Shown here piece by piece: positions 1 to 9,338 of a stretch of 64,000 nt of DNA. The first letter of the stretch is position 1. Each line of letters opens with the position of its first letter. The notes below the pieces were generated by a model that was not told the DNA's origin, did no database searches, and saw only the letters and a program-made list of their open reading frames with translations. The DNA comes from Stieleria neptunia (GTDB lineage Bacteria > Planctomycetota > Planctomycetia > Pirellulales > Pirellulaceae). A program made the translations under genes and the position numbers. The stretch is taken from the NCBI RefSeq assembly GCF_007754155.1, contig NZ_CP037423.1:1178001-1242000 (forward strand), written 5' to 3'.

Positions 1-485
1 CCGTTCTCTTCGGTCACCTCATCCAGGTGAATCCGCAGCGTCAGCATCTGCTTCAAAACGTCATCGCATGCGATCACGTGCGGCACGCCGGCTTTGGTGG
101 TGGGGCGTGAAAACGAGGTAGACGCGATCGAGTTGTCTTTCACCGCGATCGACGTGTCCTTGTGCCAAGCCAGTGCCCAAGTGCGATCCGGTGGCTTGTC
201 AAAGAACAGGGCTCGCACCAAACCGAATTCCGCGCCGAGTTGCTCACGCAGGAACGACAGCAGTGGATCGCTCTGCCAGACGGTTGTCGCCTCGGCAATC
301 GACTCGATCAGATTTCGCGCCGCGTACACATGACCGCGACTGGACCGAGCCCGCACACCCTGGGGATCACCGTCAAACGCGCGGCTGCACGCCTCCAATA
401 GGCTCGCGATCGATTCCGCGGACACGGCGCGCTTGAGTAGACAAAATCCATCACGTTCCAGGTGCCAGTCATTCAGGTCGACCAC
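1..485 (-). CDS. Phytanoyl-CoA dioxygenase (PhyH) family protein, partial
   Basis: The reading frame starts at a GTG (485-483), 7 nt after the stop of the upstream sulfatase, and runs off the left edge of the window, so only about 161 residues are seen. It was read directly from the reverse strand. The segment FFDKPPDRTWALAWHKD has the first two iron ligands of the Fe(II)/2-oxoglutarate dioxygenase fold as HxD (H108, D110), and the downstream LTLRIHLDEVTEEN matches the conserved PhyH region before the distal His. The family hydroxylates small molecules or lipids using Fe(II) and 2-oxoglutarate; the substrate here cannot be told. The short gap to the sulfatase suggests cotranscription. The GTG start is inferred because no in-frame ATG lies nearby; a GAGGGA-like SD lies in the end of the sulfatase gene. 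Confidence 0.75.
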   Translation of the reverse strand, partial: MVDLNDWHLERDGFCLLKRAVSAESIASLLEACSRAFDGDPQGVRARSSRGHVYAARNLIESIAEATTVWQSDPLLSFLREQLGAEFGLVRALFFDKPPDRTWALAWHKDTSIAVKDNSIASTSFSRPTTKAGVPHVIACDDVLKQMLTLRIHLDEVTEEN

Positions 486-492
486 AACGATC

Positions 493-1941
493 CTACTTCC
501 CTCGCTTCATCGCTTTTTGCAGCCCTTCGGCTTCGCCGTACAGCGGTGAATCGCTGCCCCGGCTACCGGGGACCATCGGCGCGTCATCGGCAGGCACCCA
601 CTGGCGATGCTCCGCAATGATCGCGGCAAGCTTCGGATCGCCGGCAAGATTACGGTGCTCGTCCCGGTCGGTTCGATGGTCATACAGTTCTTCGGAACCG
701 TCGCGATAACGGATGTAGTGGTAGTGCCGCGAATGAACCGAATGATTGCCGGGACCAAACGTGCAAATCGCGGGATGTTCCCACGGCGACGCGGCGTCTT
801 TCAACAGTCCGTCTAGACTGTGTCCGTCCAGGCCTTCCGGGACCGGCAAACGACAGCTTTCCACCAGCGTGGGATAGACGTCGATCAAGCCGACCGGTGC
901 GTCACAATCCGCTCCGCCGGCGATCCCCGGTCCGGCGACGATCAACGGGACGCGCGTCGTTCGCTGCCACAAGCTGCGTTTGGCCCACTTGTTCTTTTCG
1001 CCGAGATGGAAACCATGATCGCTGAACAGCACCACGATCGTGTTGTCATCCAGCCCGGCCGCTGCGATCGAATCGGTCACCATCCCGACCAGGTGATCGA
1101 CAAATGAAATGGACGCCAAGTAGGCCTGCACGGCATGTTTGTCTTCGCCATTGTCTTTCATCCACTCGTATCGGGGAGCCGTCGGATTCAGACTCAACTG
1201 AACCGCGATCGGCGGCACGTCGTCAAGATCTCCTCGGGGCACCGGCGGCATCACCAGCGTCTCCAGCGGATACAGGTCAAACCATTTCTTGCTCGCGTAG
1301 ATCGGCACGTGGGGCAGGTGAAAGCCGATTGCCATGAGAAACGGCTCATCGCGTTTGGCTAATTCCGGGATCCGCTTGGCAGCCCACGCCGCGGTGTGAT
1401 AATCCCGCTGGTCCTCATCGGCAAAGTCGACTTGTCCCCAGTCCCACGCGGGATGCGAACCCGGCACCCGATAACGCAGTTTTTCGGTTTTCCCAGGCGG
1501 GCGCCTGAGGCCGCGCGACCGCTGGACGTGATCGAACGATGCGGCATCGGCGGGCCCGTGAAAGATTTTGCCCATCGACTCGGCGCGATAGCCGCCGGCG
1601 CGAAAGTGCTGGAACATGGTCACCGCGTCGCGGGTGACGTCGACGTCACGAAACCCGGGCGCCAGAAAGTAATGTCCCGTCGTCGACGGCAGCTTGCCCA
1701 GCAACATGCTGATCCGCGACGGATTGCAGATCGGTGCCTGGCAGTGCGCGTTGGTGAAATTCACGCCCCGGGCCGCCAGCTTGTCGATCTGCGGCGTTTG
1801 CACTTGGGGATGTCCCCCCAAGCATCCCACCCAGTCGTTGAGGTCGTCGATGGCAACCAGCACCACGTTGGGAGGTTCGGCGGCGCGGGTCACGGCAACA
1901 GACGTCGCGAGCAAAATGACCAAGAAGATGGATCGAATCAT
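493..1941 (-). CDS. Sulfatase, iduronate-2-sulfatase-like
   Basis: This 482-residue enzyme should hydrolyse sulfate esters, probably on carbohydrates. A signal peptide occupies about residues 1-20 (MIRSIFLVILLATSVAVTRA). Metal-binding Asp residues lie in AIDDLNDW (D32, D33), a motif typical of iduronate-2-sulfatase-like planctomycete sulfatases. The formylglycine signature C-x-P-S-R is CNPSR with C72 as the residue to be modified. The frame is open further upstream to 2172, but those residues are read from a palindromic repeat and lack a secretion signal, so I chose the ATG at 1941. It lies downstream of a sialidase-like gene and directly upstream of the PhyH gene. No formylglycine-generating enzyme gene is seen in the window. 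Confidence 0.88.
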   Translation of the reverse strand: MIRSIFLVILLATSVAVTRAAEPPNVVLVAIDDLNDWVGCLGGHPQVQTPQIDKLAARGVNFTNAHCQAPICNPSRISMLLGKLPSTTGHYFLAPGFRDVDVTRDAVTMFQHFRAGGYRAESMGKIFHGPADAASFDHVQRSRGLRRPPGKTEKLRYRVPGSHPAWDWGQVDFADEDQRDYHTAAWAAKRIPELAKRDEPFLMAIGFHLPHVPIYASKKWFDLYPLETLVMPPVPRGDLDDVPPIAVQLSLNPTAPRYEWMKDNGEDKHAVQAYLASISFVDHLVGMVTDSIAAAGLDDNTIVVLFSDHGFHLGEKNKWAKRSLWQRTTRVPLIVAGPGIAGGADCDAPVGLIDVYPTLVESCRLPVPEGLDGHSLDGLLKDAASPWEHPAICTFGPGNHSVHSRHYHYIRYRDGSEELYDHRTDRDEHRNLAGDPKLAAIIAEHRQWVPADDAPMVPGSRGSDSPLYGEAEGLQKAMKRGK

Positions 1942-2042
1942 GGCGTGGGAGAGACCGTTTGCGACTTTCGGAAATGAATCAGCGGCGTTCGGCATCATAC
2001 CATCTCCGCGATCGAAACGCGTTGTCCATGGCACGGAAGGCG

Positions 2043-2158
2043 GTTGGTCAAAAAATGAGTTGGTCAAAAAATGGGCTGTGGGCAGCGTCGAGTCGCGAGT
2101 TCCCAGTCGAGTCCGAACAACTGCCTTCATCTTTTGACCAACCCATTTTTTGACCCTC
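2043..2158. repeat. Inverted repeat between sulfatase and sialidase genes
   Basis: TTGGTCAAAAAATG occurs twice in tandem at about 2043-2075 and recurs in inverted form, interleaved with AACCCATTTTTTGACC, at about 2131-2157. The two arms enclose roughly 55 bp. It lies in the upstream region of the sulfatase, between its chosen start and the sialidase stop. It may be a small palindromic mobile repeat or act as a transcription terminator; the sequence does not separate these. Confidence 0.55.
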
Positions 2159-2172
2159 TTGCTCCAATCCAA

Positions 2173-3960
2173 TTACCTGACCCGAAGGGCCTCAACCGGA
2201 ATCACCGCCATCTCGGCGCTATTGAGATTCGCTCGTCGGCCGCCGTTGTTGGAATACCCGACGTACAGCTTGCCCTCGTGTTCGATGGCGCACGGATACG
2301 ACAGGCTCAAGTTTTCCGCGGATTCTCCCGGCTGATCCTGATGCCTGGACCGGCGGATGACAAACACGCGGCTGAACGTGTTTTCGTTCGGGCGAGAAAC
2401 GGCGATCGTCAGCGGTGTTCGCTTTCCCCCGTTATCCTTGGCCGTCGTACAGACCAGGTACCGCTGGCCCGTGCTCAACACGCCGGCGGCCGGCTTGGAA
2501 GTCGCCATCGGAAGATTGCTGGGGCGAGACGCCGACCAGGTGCGACCGTAGTCGTTGCTGATCGCGGCCAGGGCCGACGCCGCGCCACCGTAACGGGCGA
2601 GATTAAAAACGGTGTTCCCGTCGACAAACAGCGCAGACTCTCCCCACATCCGTTTGACCGGCTTGCTGACGGGGATCGGAACGAGGTCCCACTGGGTGAA
2701 GTCGTCGCCGTGGCTGATCGCGACGGCGGCCGGGAACGCCGCGTTGCCGGAGTAGCGTTTGCCCAGAAAACCGGGCATGATCCAGTTGCCGTCGTCCATT
2801 CGCACGGGCTGATTCATCGGCCAAAACCCCTGTTCCAGCACGACGCCCAGGGGCTGCCAGTGACCGGTCGATTCATCCAAGCGATAGGCCCGGGTATGAA
2901 TGCGGTCCATGCGTCCGTAATAGGCACCGTGAAACGCCCACAAGGTTTGCTCGTGAGACAGAAACACGCCGTGGCTGACGGCCAGATTCTCCTCTTCACC
3001 GGCGTCGATCACCTGCAGCGGTCCCCAGGTTTTTCCGGCGTCGTCGCTGACACGATACTGGGCTTCTTCGGTGACCGTGTTTTCGTTGCCTTGATTGTGG
3101 CCGATCGATGCGAACAGCCGCCCCTTGTGCCAGGCGAGCGAAACGCCGTGCAGAAACTGATAGCCGTCTCGGGGCTGGTCCCACTTCTTGATCACGTGGA
3201 ACTCAACGCCGCCCAGTTGAGGCAGGTCGTCGGCCTTGGGCAGCGTCGATGCGACGTCCCAGAGCGGAAACAACGGCGCCGGTTTGGGGATCTCATGCCG
3301 CGCCGTCACCGGCCGATACTGCGCCGCGATCTCATCCGGCCGCAGCGCCCGCGGAAACAACCGGGCTTCGTCCAGTGCCCCGAGGAACGTCTGCCGAATG
3401 CGTCCGTCGTCGCGGACTCCACCGAATGTTAACGGAGCCCCGGTCGATCGGATCGGACGGTCCAGCTTGGCGGTGCCGGTCAATGCTCCATCAACAAACA
3501 ACTCGGCGCGATCCCGTTTCATCACCAGACCCACCTGATGCCAATGGCCCGGCTGTGGTTGCGGCCCCTGGACGGTCAGCCAGCGATCCTGCCAGAGATA
3601 GAGACGGAGATGCCCATCGCGGTCGACCATCAGCGACCATTCGCGATCATCCATCGAATACCGGTTCTTGGCGGCGATCATCTGCTGATCACGATCCGTT
3701 ACGTAAGGATTGACCCAGATCGTGAAGGTCAATTCGTCAGCCTCGAACACACTTCCAAGACCTTTCGCTTCGATCGTCGTCTCGCCGTCCAGCACCAGGC
3801 ATTTCCGATCAATGCCGTCGCCCGAACTTGCGTCGCCATGGATCTGGATGTCAGGTGATTCGACCGCATCGAGTGACCACTGAACGGAGTCGTCGGCAGA
3901 TGCCGACAAGGACACCACTCCTAGCAACCAAAGAGTCAAAAAACGAGTCAACATCTTCAT
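2173..3960 (-). CDS. Secreted LamG-domain sialidase/BNR-repeat family protein
   Basis: The 595-residue product starts with a signal peptide (about residues 1-22, ending SLSASA). Residues about 25-215 look like a LamG/concanavalin-type lectin domain (DELTFTIWVNPY, then LRLYLWQDRW, then FLGALDEARLFPRALRPDEI). The remainder resembles the exo-alpha-sialidase six-bladed propeller, with Asp-box-like stretches such as RVSDDAGKTWG and ISNDYGRTWS and a closing LYVGYSNNGGRRANLNSAEM. It probably acts on or binds extracellular glycans. Its position next to a sulfatase and downstream of an FAD oxidoreductase fits a polysaccharide-processing cluster. Activity on sialic acid itself is not shown; many planctomycete members have unknown substrates. 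Confidence 0.8.
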   Translation of the reverse strand: MKMLTRFLTLWLLGVVSLSASADDSVQWSLDAVESPDIQIHGDASSGDGIDRKCLVLDGETTIEAKGLGSVFEADELTFTIWVNPYVTDRDQQMIAAKNRYSMDDREWSLMVDRDGHLRLYLWQDRWLTVQGPQPQPGHWHQVGLVMKRDRAELFVDGALTGTAKLDRPIRSTGAPLTFGGVRDDGRIRQTFLGALDEARLFPRALRPDEIAAQYRPVTARHEIPKPAPLFPLWDVASTLPKADDLPQLGGVEFHVIKKWDQPRDGYQFLHGVSLAWHKGRLFASIGHNQGNENTVTEEAQYRVSDDAGKTWGPLQVIDAGEEENLAVSHGVFLSHEQTLWAFHGAYYGRMDRIHTRAYRLDESTGHWQPLGVVLEQGFWPMNQPVRMDDGNWIMPGFLGKRYSGNAAFPAAVAISHGDDFTQWDLVPIPVSKPVKRMWGESALFVDGNTVFNLARYGGAASALAAISNDYGRTWSASRPSNLPMATSKPAAGVLSTGQRYLVCTTAKDNGGKRTPLTIAVSRPNENTFSRVFVIRRSRHQDQPGESAENLSLSYPCAIEHEGKLYVGYSNNGGRRANLNSAEMAVIPVEALRVR

Positions 3961-3989
3961 CCGGGAATCCTAATGCGCGCAAGTCAAGT

Positions 3990-4230
3990 TGAAGCACAGT
4001 CCGTGCTATTTCGGCATTCTACTCCAGACCGACCGGTTCGGCGGCGCGACGGAGTTCACGTATCTGGACACGGGGCAACCGAAAAGCCTGACCGACGCCG
4101 TCTTTTACGAATGGCACGACGGTCAGCATCGATGTGCAAAATGGCCATCAAGCCGTCGTGGACTACACCTCAGCAACCGCGTCGACCAGCCCCACCTACA
4201 ACGACGTCTTTTGTCGGGAGATGCGGTGGT
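3990..4230 (+). pseudogene. Possible frame-broken gene remnant
   Basis: Two protein-like stretches lie in different forward frames: TEFTYLDTGQPKSLTDAVFYEWHDG at about 4047-4120, then VSIDVQNGHQAVVDYTS and YNDVF at about 4120-4215. They read as one extracellular repeat-type protein broken by a frameshift. There is no credible start codon or ribosome site, and the stretch ends in stops. It could also be chance coding; the call rests on amino-acid plausibility only. Confidence 0.25.
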
Positions 4231-4422
4231 GATTCTGACGATCCACTCGCGTCAATTCCGTGCATTTTTGACAAATTGCAATCAGGCAAGTGCATTGGGG
4301 ATCGCGAAAAGGAAATCACGTACTCAGAGCAAATTGACTACGATAGTTCTGGAGCAACAAAGGTCTGCGTCAATCGTGTGAGACCTGGCCCAGGTGGTTG
4401 TGACTACGTCAAAGGAGCTGGT

Positions 4423-4914
4423 GTGTATCTAAAATCAGTGGAAAATACTCTCGCCTTTGGTGCCATGGCCCTTGCTGTCTTCTCCATGTCAGCGTGCAGT
4501 TCGCGTTCACCAATCGACGAAAGAAATAGTAACTCGGTTGATGTATCGTCCAATCTGATGTTCTCGCCCTGCAACTTAACGGAGCTGAATGCGCGGGAGG
4601 AAGCGGGGACGTTGTTTTTTCTTCTATTCATTCCCGAAAGTCATCCAGCGACACAAATGCACAAAGCTGAGCTTCATCAGGTGAAATTAGGAGATAGTAA
4701 GGGTTTGGGAATTCCAGCTGTGGTTGTAAGCTATCGATACGCAATTTCATCGTCTGACATAGACCATCTGTTTCATTGGTTACCAGGTATTCGTCTACCA
4801 AAGGACCCTACTCTGGTCCTCTTCAGGAACAAGGACGAGCTTGCAAGAAGATGGCTCGGCCGGGAGCCGCTTTCTGAATCGGCAAAGATACTGCTAAATC
4901 GGAATCCATCCTAA
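4423..4914 (+). CDS. Putative lipoprotein of unknown function
   Basis: The 163-residue protein begins at GTG 4423, five bases after a strong ribosome binding site (AAAGGAG, 4411-4417). The N terminus (LKSVENTLAFGAMALAVFSMSACSS) is a lipoprotein signal with the modified Cys about residue 25. The mature part has a thioredoxin-fold flavour: GTLFFLLFIPESHP, then IPAVVVSYRYAISSSDIDHL, then PTLVLFRNKDELARRWLG, similar in layout to AhpC/redoxin-like lipoproteins, but I see no CxxC. The frame is open further upstream to 3973 but that part overlaps the broken remnant and is not credible. Base composition is visibly lower in GC than its neighbours, which hints at transfer. Confidence 0.6.
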   Translation: MYLKSVENTLAFGAMALAVFSMSACSSRSPIDERNSNSVDVSSNLMFSPCNLTELNAREEAGTLFFLLFIPESHPATQMHKAELHQVKLGDSKGLGIPAVVVSYRYAISSSDIDHLFHWLPGIRLPKDPTLVLFRNKDELARRWLGREPLSESAKILLNRNPS

Positions 4915-5099
4915 GCGAGTTAAGCCGGGAACGAGCCACTCGGTAAACCATCAACCAACCGCTTGTCTGTTTGGCCAAAGCCTAGACACCAACGAAACAG
5001 AACCGACCGCTCACTCTTCCCTACGTTTTTTGACTTTGACGATTGATGGCGAAGCGGTTTTCTACTTTCGCGGCGGTTGGGGGCACCATTGGGAGTTCA

Positions 5100-7364
5100 C
5101 TACTTTTGACTGTTGGGGCTCAGCCGCGACTCTTCCTGTGATTCGGCCTGCGGGGAGAGATACCCCGACGATCGTCTGCCGGCACGCTCATCGCGCGCGA
5201 TTTCGGTCGGGACAAGTTGAAGTCCGTCGACGGAAACATAACCGTCGGCGCCGTCGTTCGAAATGACTACGGCCCCGGACGAACCCTTGTCAAAGTGAAA
5301 GACGCCCAGCGCTGGAGGGACGTTGTCGACGATCGCCGGGGCTTGTTGATTGACCGAGACGACGTTCACTCCGTCGCCTGAGTGAATCGTCACCTTGGTC
5401 GTGGAGCAACGGTTGGCATCGGCAGTGTAGAGCAGTCGCACTTCGTAGCGGCCGGCGGCGGGGAGGGTCGGCTTGAACGTCATCGTTTTTTTGCCGCGCC
5501 CGGAGTTTGCATCGTGGTGATAGGAGGAACCGATCCATGATGGCAGGCCGGAGCTTCGAACCCACTGGCCGGTGAACTCCGCTTCGTCGTCATCCATCGC
5601 GATGCCGGGCAAATCGGCGGCGTTCACCGATGCCCGTGGCGGCTGCTTCGTGCCGTGCTTCCACTGCAGCACCTGTCCGTCGGCGATCAGTCGCGTCCGC
5701 AGCCTGGCGTAGTCGACCTGCTGCACCGGAACGTTCGCGTCGATCGCATGGCATGCGGCGGTGGCGGCGGACTGGCTGGTCACCATCAACACCGGTTCCA
5801 TGCGAATACTGGCAAAGGCCGTGTGGCTGGCGGAAAGGGCAAACGTGACGAACAAGTTCTGACACTCGGACGGCTTCGGCACGATCGCGTCGTAACCGAT
5901 GTTGTACGGACCGAACCCGCCGCGTCCCCCGGCAACTTTCCCCTCCCGCGCCACCACACCGTCTTTGACGATGCGTCGGATTTCGTGAACGTCGGTGCCG
6001 TACGAACCGAGACCGATGCACTTGGGCGCAATCTGTCGGCCGAAGGTGTGGTGTTCGGTCAGGACGAGATCGCTGATCATGCGGCGGCCTTCTCGAATGT
6101 ACAACTGGTGCGGCCAACCGCCGTGGTCGGTGAACTCGTCTTTCGGCAGCCCGAATCGACTTGCCTCGTCACGTACTTTCTGCGGAACACGGGGGTCGGT
6201 GGACAGAAAATGGAACAGGCCGCGATGGTAGTTCTCGATCTCCCTGGCGATCTGCTCGCGCCGATCGTACGTCGCTTCGGGCCATTCCCAACTGGCGCCC
6301 GGCAGATTCCCGCCGAAGGTAGCGGTGTTGAAATCCCATTTGTCGTTCGGCAGCGGGTCGTGCTTGTTGAACCAGCGGAGGTCCATCTCGTCGCCGTTGG
6401 CCAGACAGGCCTCGATAAATCGAGCGACCAACTCGTAGCGTTTCGGATCGTAGTCGTCCGGCGCTTCGATGGGCCTGCTGTTGGTTTGGTCGGTGGTCAA
6501 ACAGAGACGAAAACAATACGCCATGATCCCGGGAGCCGCGTCGCCGTGATGGCCGGGCTGACCGTCGTTGACCAGCGGCAGCAGCCCACTGGAAGGGTCT
6601 CCCTTGATGACGTAGGGGTCGAGGGGGAAGTCTCGATCCCAAACACCCTGGCCGCCGGGGACGCGGCCGTTCGCCCCCGGTTGCTCGTGCCCGGTGCGGG
6701 GCGTGTATTTCGCCGTGTAGTGAATGCCGTTGTACTGTTCGCCGTATTGAGCATTGGCTTCGCGAGTCAGCGTATAGGAAACACCGGCTGCCGCCATCAA
6801 GTCGCCTTCATAGGTCGTGTCAAGAAACATGTCGGCGCGAATCCTGCGGCCGTCCTCGGTGACCAGTTCTATGATGCGGGCGTCGTCTTTGCGCACCGAT
6901 TTCAAACGTGCTTCGCGGAGCACGACGACACCGGCTTCGGTCACCATCTGGTCAAAAATCCGCTCGGCGACATGGGGTTCGATCGAATACGCCCCGCCGG
7001 TTGCCGGACCGCCGTTTCCCTTGAAAGCCTGGCCCCAGTTCAATTCCTTGCCATACGTCGCCACCAGCCGCGTGAAGTACTCGCGGGTCAGTCCGCCGAC
7101 GCTGCGGGGGTCACCGATATCGACGGCACTCAACCCGCCAGACGTCATCCCGCCGAGGTGTCGCCCGGGTTCCACCAGCACGGTGCGTTTTCCCATCCGC
7201 GCCGCCTGAACCGCGGCGACGACGCCGCCCGATGTGCCTCCGTAAACGCAGACCTCGGCCTCGATCGCATGGGCAATCGATGAAAAGGCAAGCAGGATTG
7301 CAATGCAGATTGAGGTCGTTGATGGATGGATCATTGGCATGTGATTGACTTGGCTTCGGCTCAT
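5100..7364 (-). CDS. Secreted FAD-dependent oxidoreductase with C-terminal golvesin-like domain
   Basis: The protein is about 754 residues. A signal peptide (CIAILLAFSSIAHA) is followed at once by a dinucleotide-binding fold: EVCVYGGTSGGVVAAVQAARMGKRTVLVEP, then HLGGMTSGGL, as in the FAD_oxidored family common in planctomycetes. The C-terminal ~150 residues (WVRSSGLPSWIGSSYHHDAN through DGYVSVDGLQLVP) resemble the golvesin/xanthan-lyase carbohydrate-binding-like beta sandwich. The role is probably oxidation of a sugar or related compound outside the cytoplasm; the substrate is unknown. It starts 16 bp after the stop of the upstream arylsulfatase, so the two are likely cotranscribed. Alternative starts are 7340 and 7334, which would give a cleaner signal peptide. 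Confidence 0.8.
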   Translation of the reverse strand: MSRSQVNHMPMIHPSTTSICIAILLAFSSIAHAIEAEVCVYGGTSGGVVAAVQAARMGKRTVLVEPGRHLGGMTSGGLSAVDIGDPRSVGGLTREYFTRLVATYGKELNWGQAFKGNGGPATGGAYSIEPHVAERIFDQMVTEAGVVVLREARLKSVRKDDARIIELVTEDGRRIRADMFLDTTYEGDLMAAAGVSYTLTREANAQYGEQYNGIHYTAKYTPRTGHEQPGANGRVPGGQGVWDRDFPLDPYVIKGDPSSGLLPLVNDGQPGHHGDAAPGIMAYCFRLCLTTDQTNSRPIEAPDDYDPKRYELVARFIEACLANGDEMDLRWFNKHDPLPNDKWDFNTATFGGNLPGASWEWPEATYDRREQIAREIENYHRGLFHFLSTDPRVPQKVRDEASRFGLPKDEFTDHGGWPHQLYIREGRRMISDLVLTEHHTFGRQIAPKCIGLGSYGTDVHEIRRIVKDGVVAREGKVAGGRGGFGPYNIGYDAIVPKPSECQNLFVTFALSASHTAFASIRMEPVLMVTSQSAATAACHAIDANVPVQQVDYARLRTRLIADGQVLQWKHGTKQPPRASVNAADLPGIAMDDDEAEFTGQWVRSSGLPSWIGSSYHHDANSGRGKKTMTFKPTLPAAGRYEVRLLYTADANRCSTTKVTIHSGDGVNVVSVNQQAPAIVDNVPPALGVFHFDKGSSGAVVISNDGADGYVSVDGLQLVPTEIARDERAGRRSSGYLSPQAESQEESRLSPNSQK

Positions 7365-7380
7365 CACGGTCTCGCTGCGA

Positions 7381-8979
7381 TCATCCGTTTCGACGTGTGC
7401 GGATGCGTTCCAGTGTCACCTTCATCGACCGCACCGTTTCGGATTCGTTGAGCCACTGGTTTTTCTGCTCACCGGGATCCGCGTCCAGATCGTACAGTTG
7501 GCCGGGGACGTTGTCGCTGAAGTTTCGGGCGTGCTTGGGACGGGTAAATCCGCCGCTGCCGCGCCCCTCGATCAGTTTCCAGTTCCCCTGCCTGAGCGCA
7601 AAAATCCCCGAGACCGAATGATGAACCGCGAACGGGCGAGTGGGTTTCTGATTACCTTCCAGCACCGGAAGAAAGGAAAAACTGTCCATTCCGGACTCAC
7701 CGCGGGGGTCGCTGTTGGTGATCTCGGACACGGTCGCAAAGATGTCGGTCAGTTCGACAAGTTCGTCGCTTACCTGTCCGGCTTTGACACGTGCCGGCCA
7801 GCGGACGATGAACGGAACCCGATGCCCGCCTTCGTAGATGTCGGCCTTGGTGCCGCGCCAATGGGCATTGCTCTGATGGGAGAAGTCTTTCACGTATTGA
7901 CCACGAGGCGTGATCGGTGCTTTCCCACCATCGTCGTCGGCTCGGAAATCCCACCAATGCCAGAGGCCGCCGTTGTCGCTGGTGAATACAACCAATGTAT
8001 TGTCTGTCATACCGGCGGTATCGAGCGCATCGAGGACGCGGCCGACGACCTGATCGGTTTGCCAAACAAAATCACCATAGTCACCGGCGTGACTTTTGCC
8101 TTTCGCGCTGTTCGAGGGTGCGATGGGCAGGTGGGGTGAATTGAGTGGCATGTAGAGAAACAGCGGTTGATCGCGACTGGCATGCGACTGAATCACGTTC
8201 ACGGCCTCGTCACCCAAGCGGGGCAGCACACCATGAATGTCAAACCCCGGTGATTTCACGCCGGAAACGCCGTTGAGAAAGATTGTGCCGTCGAGTTCTT
8301 GGTGTCTTTCGGTGGGCAAGGTTTCGACGCGGCGATCCCGGATGTAGACATAGGGCGCCATGTCCAGCGAAGCGGAGATGCCGAAAAAGGAATCGAACCC
8401 CACATCCATCGGACCGCCGGTAACGTCACGCCGAAAATCGATTCCGTCTCCGGGACGAAAGCGAACGCCGACCCCACGCCGCTCAACCGGGTTGCCGTCT
8501 TTGTCGTGCCACTGCATCCCCAAGTGCCACTTGCCGATACAAGCGGTCCGATAGCCGCGACGCTTGAGCATCGAGGCCAGGGTGTCTTCGCCGGACTGAA
8601 TCAAGGGCGGAGCAAAACCGTCGAGCACGCCTTTTTTCAGCGACGTCCGCCAACAGTAGCGTCCCGTCAGCAGCGTGTAGCGTGTCGGCGTGCAAACCGA
8701 CGACGGCGTGTGCGCGTCACGGAAACGGATGCCGGCGGCGGCAAGCCGATCCAGGTTCGGCGTCGGGATCTTCGAGTCGCCCTGGTAGCATTGCGGATCG
8801 CCCCAACCCATGTCGTCGGCAAGCAGGACCACGACGTGGGGCCGCCCGGTTTGAGCCTGTGTCGCTTTGGCCTGTGTCGCTTGGACCTGTGCGGTGCAAA
8901 TTGCCGGCACGAGTGCCAGTCGCGCTACGGCCAACAACATCGCAGCCGAACAGGTGATGGGGAAGGATAATTCGCTCAT
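7381..8979 (-). CDS. Arylsulfatase (S1 family)
   Basis: This 532-residue enzyme carries a signal peptide (about residues 1-30), the metal site LLADDMGWGD (D55, D56), and the formylglycine signature as CTPTR with C96. The C-x-P-T-R variant is normal for arylsulfatase A-like enzymes. GKWHLGMQW and VVFTSDNGG are further conserved family blocks. The length fits secreted planctomycete arylsulfatases. It heads a probable operon with the FAD oxidoreductase behind it. Substrate is not predictable from the signature; sulfated polysaccharide is likely given the neighbours. Confidence 0.9.
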   Translation of the reverse strand: MSELSFPITCSAAMLLAVARLALVPAICTAQVQATQAKATQAQTGRPHVVVLLADDMGWGDPQCYQGDSKIPTPNLDRLAAAGIRFRDAHTPSSVCTPTRYTLLTGRYCWRTSLKKGVLDGFAPPLIQSGEDTLASMLKRRGYRTACIGKWHLGMQWHDKDGNPVERRGVGVRFRPGDGIDFRRDVTGGPMDVGFDSFFGISASLDMAPYVYIRDRRVETLPTERHQELDGTIFLNGVSGVKSPGFDIHGVLPRLGDEAVNVIQSHASRDQPLFLYMPLNSPHLPIAPSNSAKGKSHAGDYGDFVWQTDQVVGRVLDALDTAGMTDNTLVVFTSDNGGLWHWWDFRADDDGGKAPITPRGQYVKDFSHQSNAHWRGTKADIYEGGHRVPFIVRWPARVKAGQVSDELVELTDIFATVSEITNSDPRGESGMDSFSFLPVLEGNQKPTRPFAVHHSVSGIFALRQGNWKLIEGRGSGGFTRPKHARNFSDNVPGQLYDLDADPGEQKNQWLNESETVRSMKVTLERIRTRRNG

Positions 8980-9338
8980 GCTGATTTCGAAGCGTCTCGG
9001 CCAGCGGGCGCATCGTTTCGATGGATGGATTCGGCGTCCATCGCCTGATGCGGTGCAGGCTGGAGTGGAGCGAGACGCGATGACCGATGCAGGGGATTTT
9101 GGGGGCAGGATGTTTGGGAAGGACTTCGGGGCAAGGGATTGTAGTCCAGCTGCTCGATGGAATGTTGCCGACCAGAAAAAGGGTCAGGAGCCGAATTGGC
9201 AGGCTATGCGGATAGAAGGCCGTAGGGTGGGGACAATGAAGGAGTGGCTTGGAGAAACCCATCAGGCTGTCTATCCTGAGAGGACTCGGACGGCGCGGCC
9301 GCAACGCCGTGCAAACTCAACTGAAGAAGAGGTGCAGA
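8980..9338. other. Divergent intergenic region
   Basis: This gap separates the minus-strand arylsulfatase from the plus-strand secreted protein at 9339, so it should carry both promoters. I see no clear RNA gene, terminator or repeat in it. Open frames crossing it are shadows of the sulfatase N terminus. Confidence 0.4.

Noticed and set aside
2071..3432. A 453-codon plus-strand frame
   Set aside because: It is the antisense shadow of the sialidase-like gene, with no start signal and an amino-acid composition typical of reverse GC-rich coding DNA.
5655..7283. A 542-codon plus-strand frame opposite the FAD oxidoreductase
   Set aside because: Antisense shadow; no conserved motif, while the minus strand has a full FAD-binding signature.
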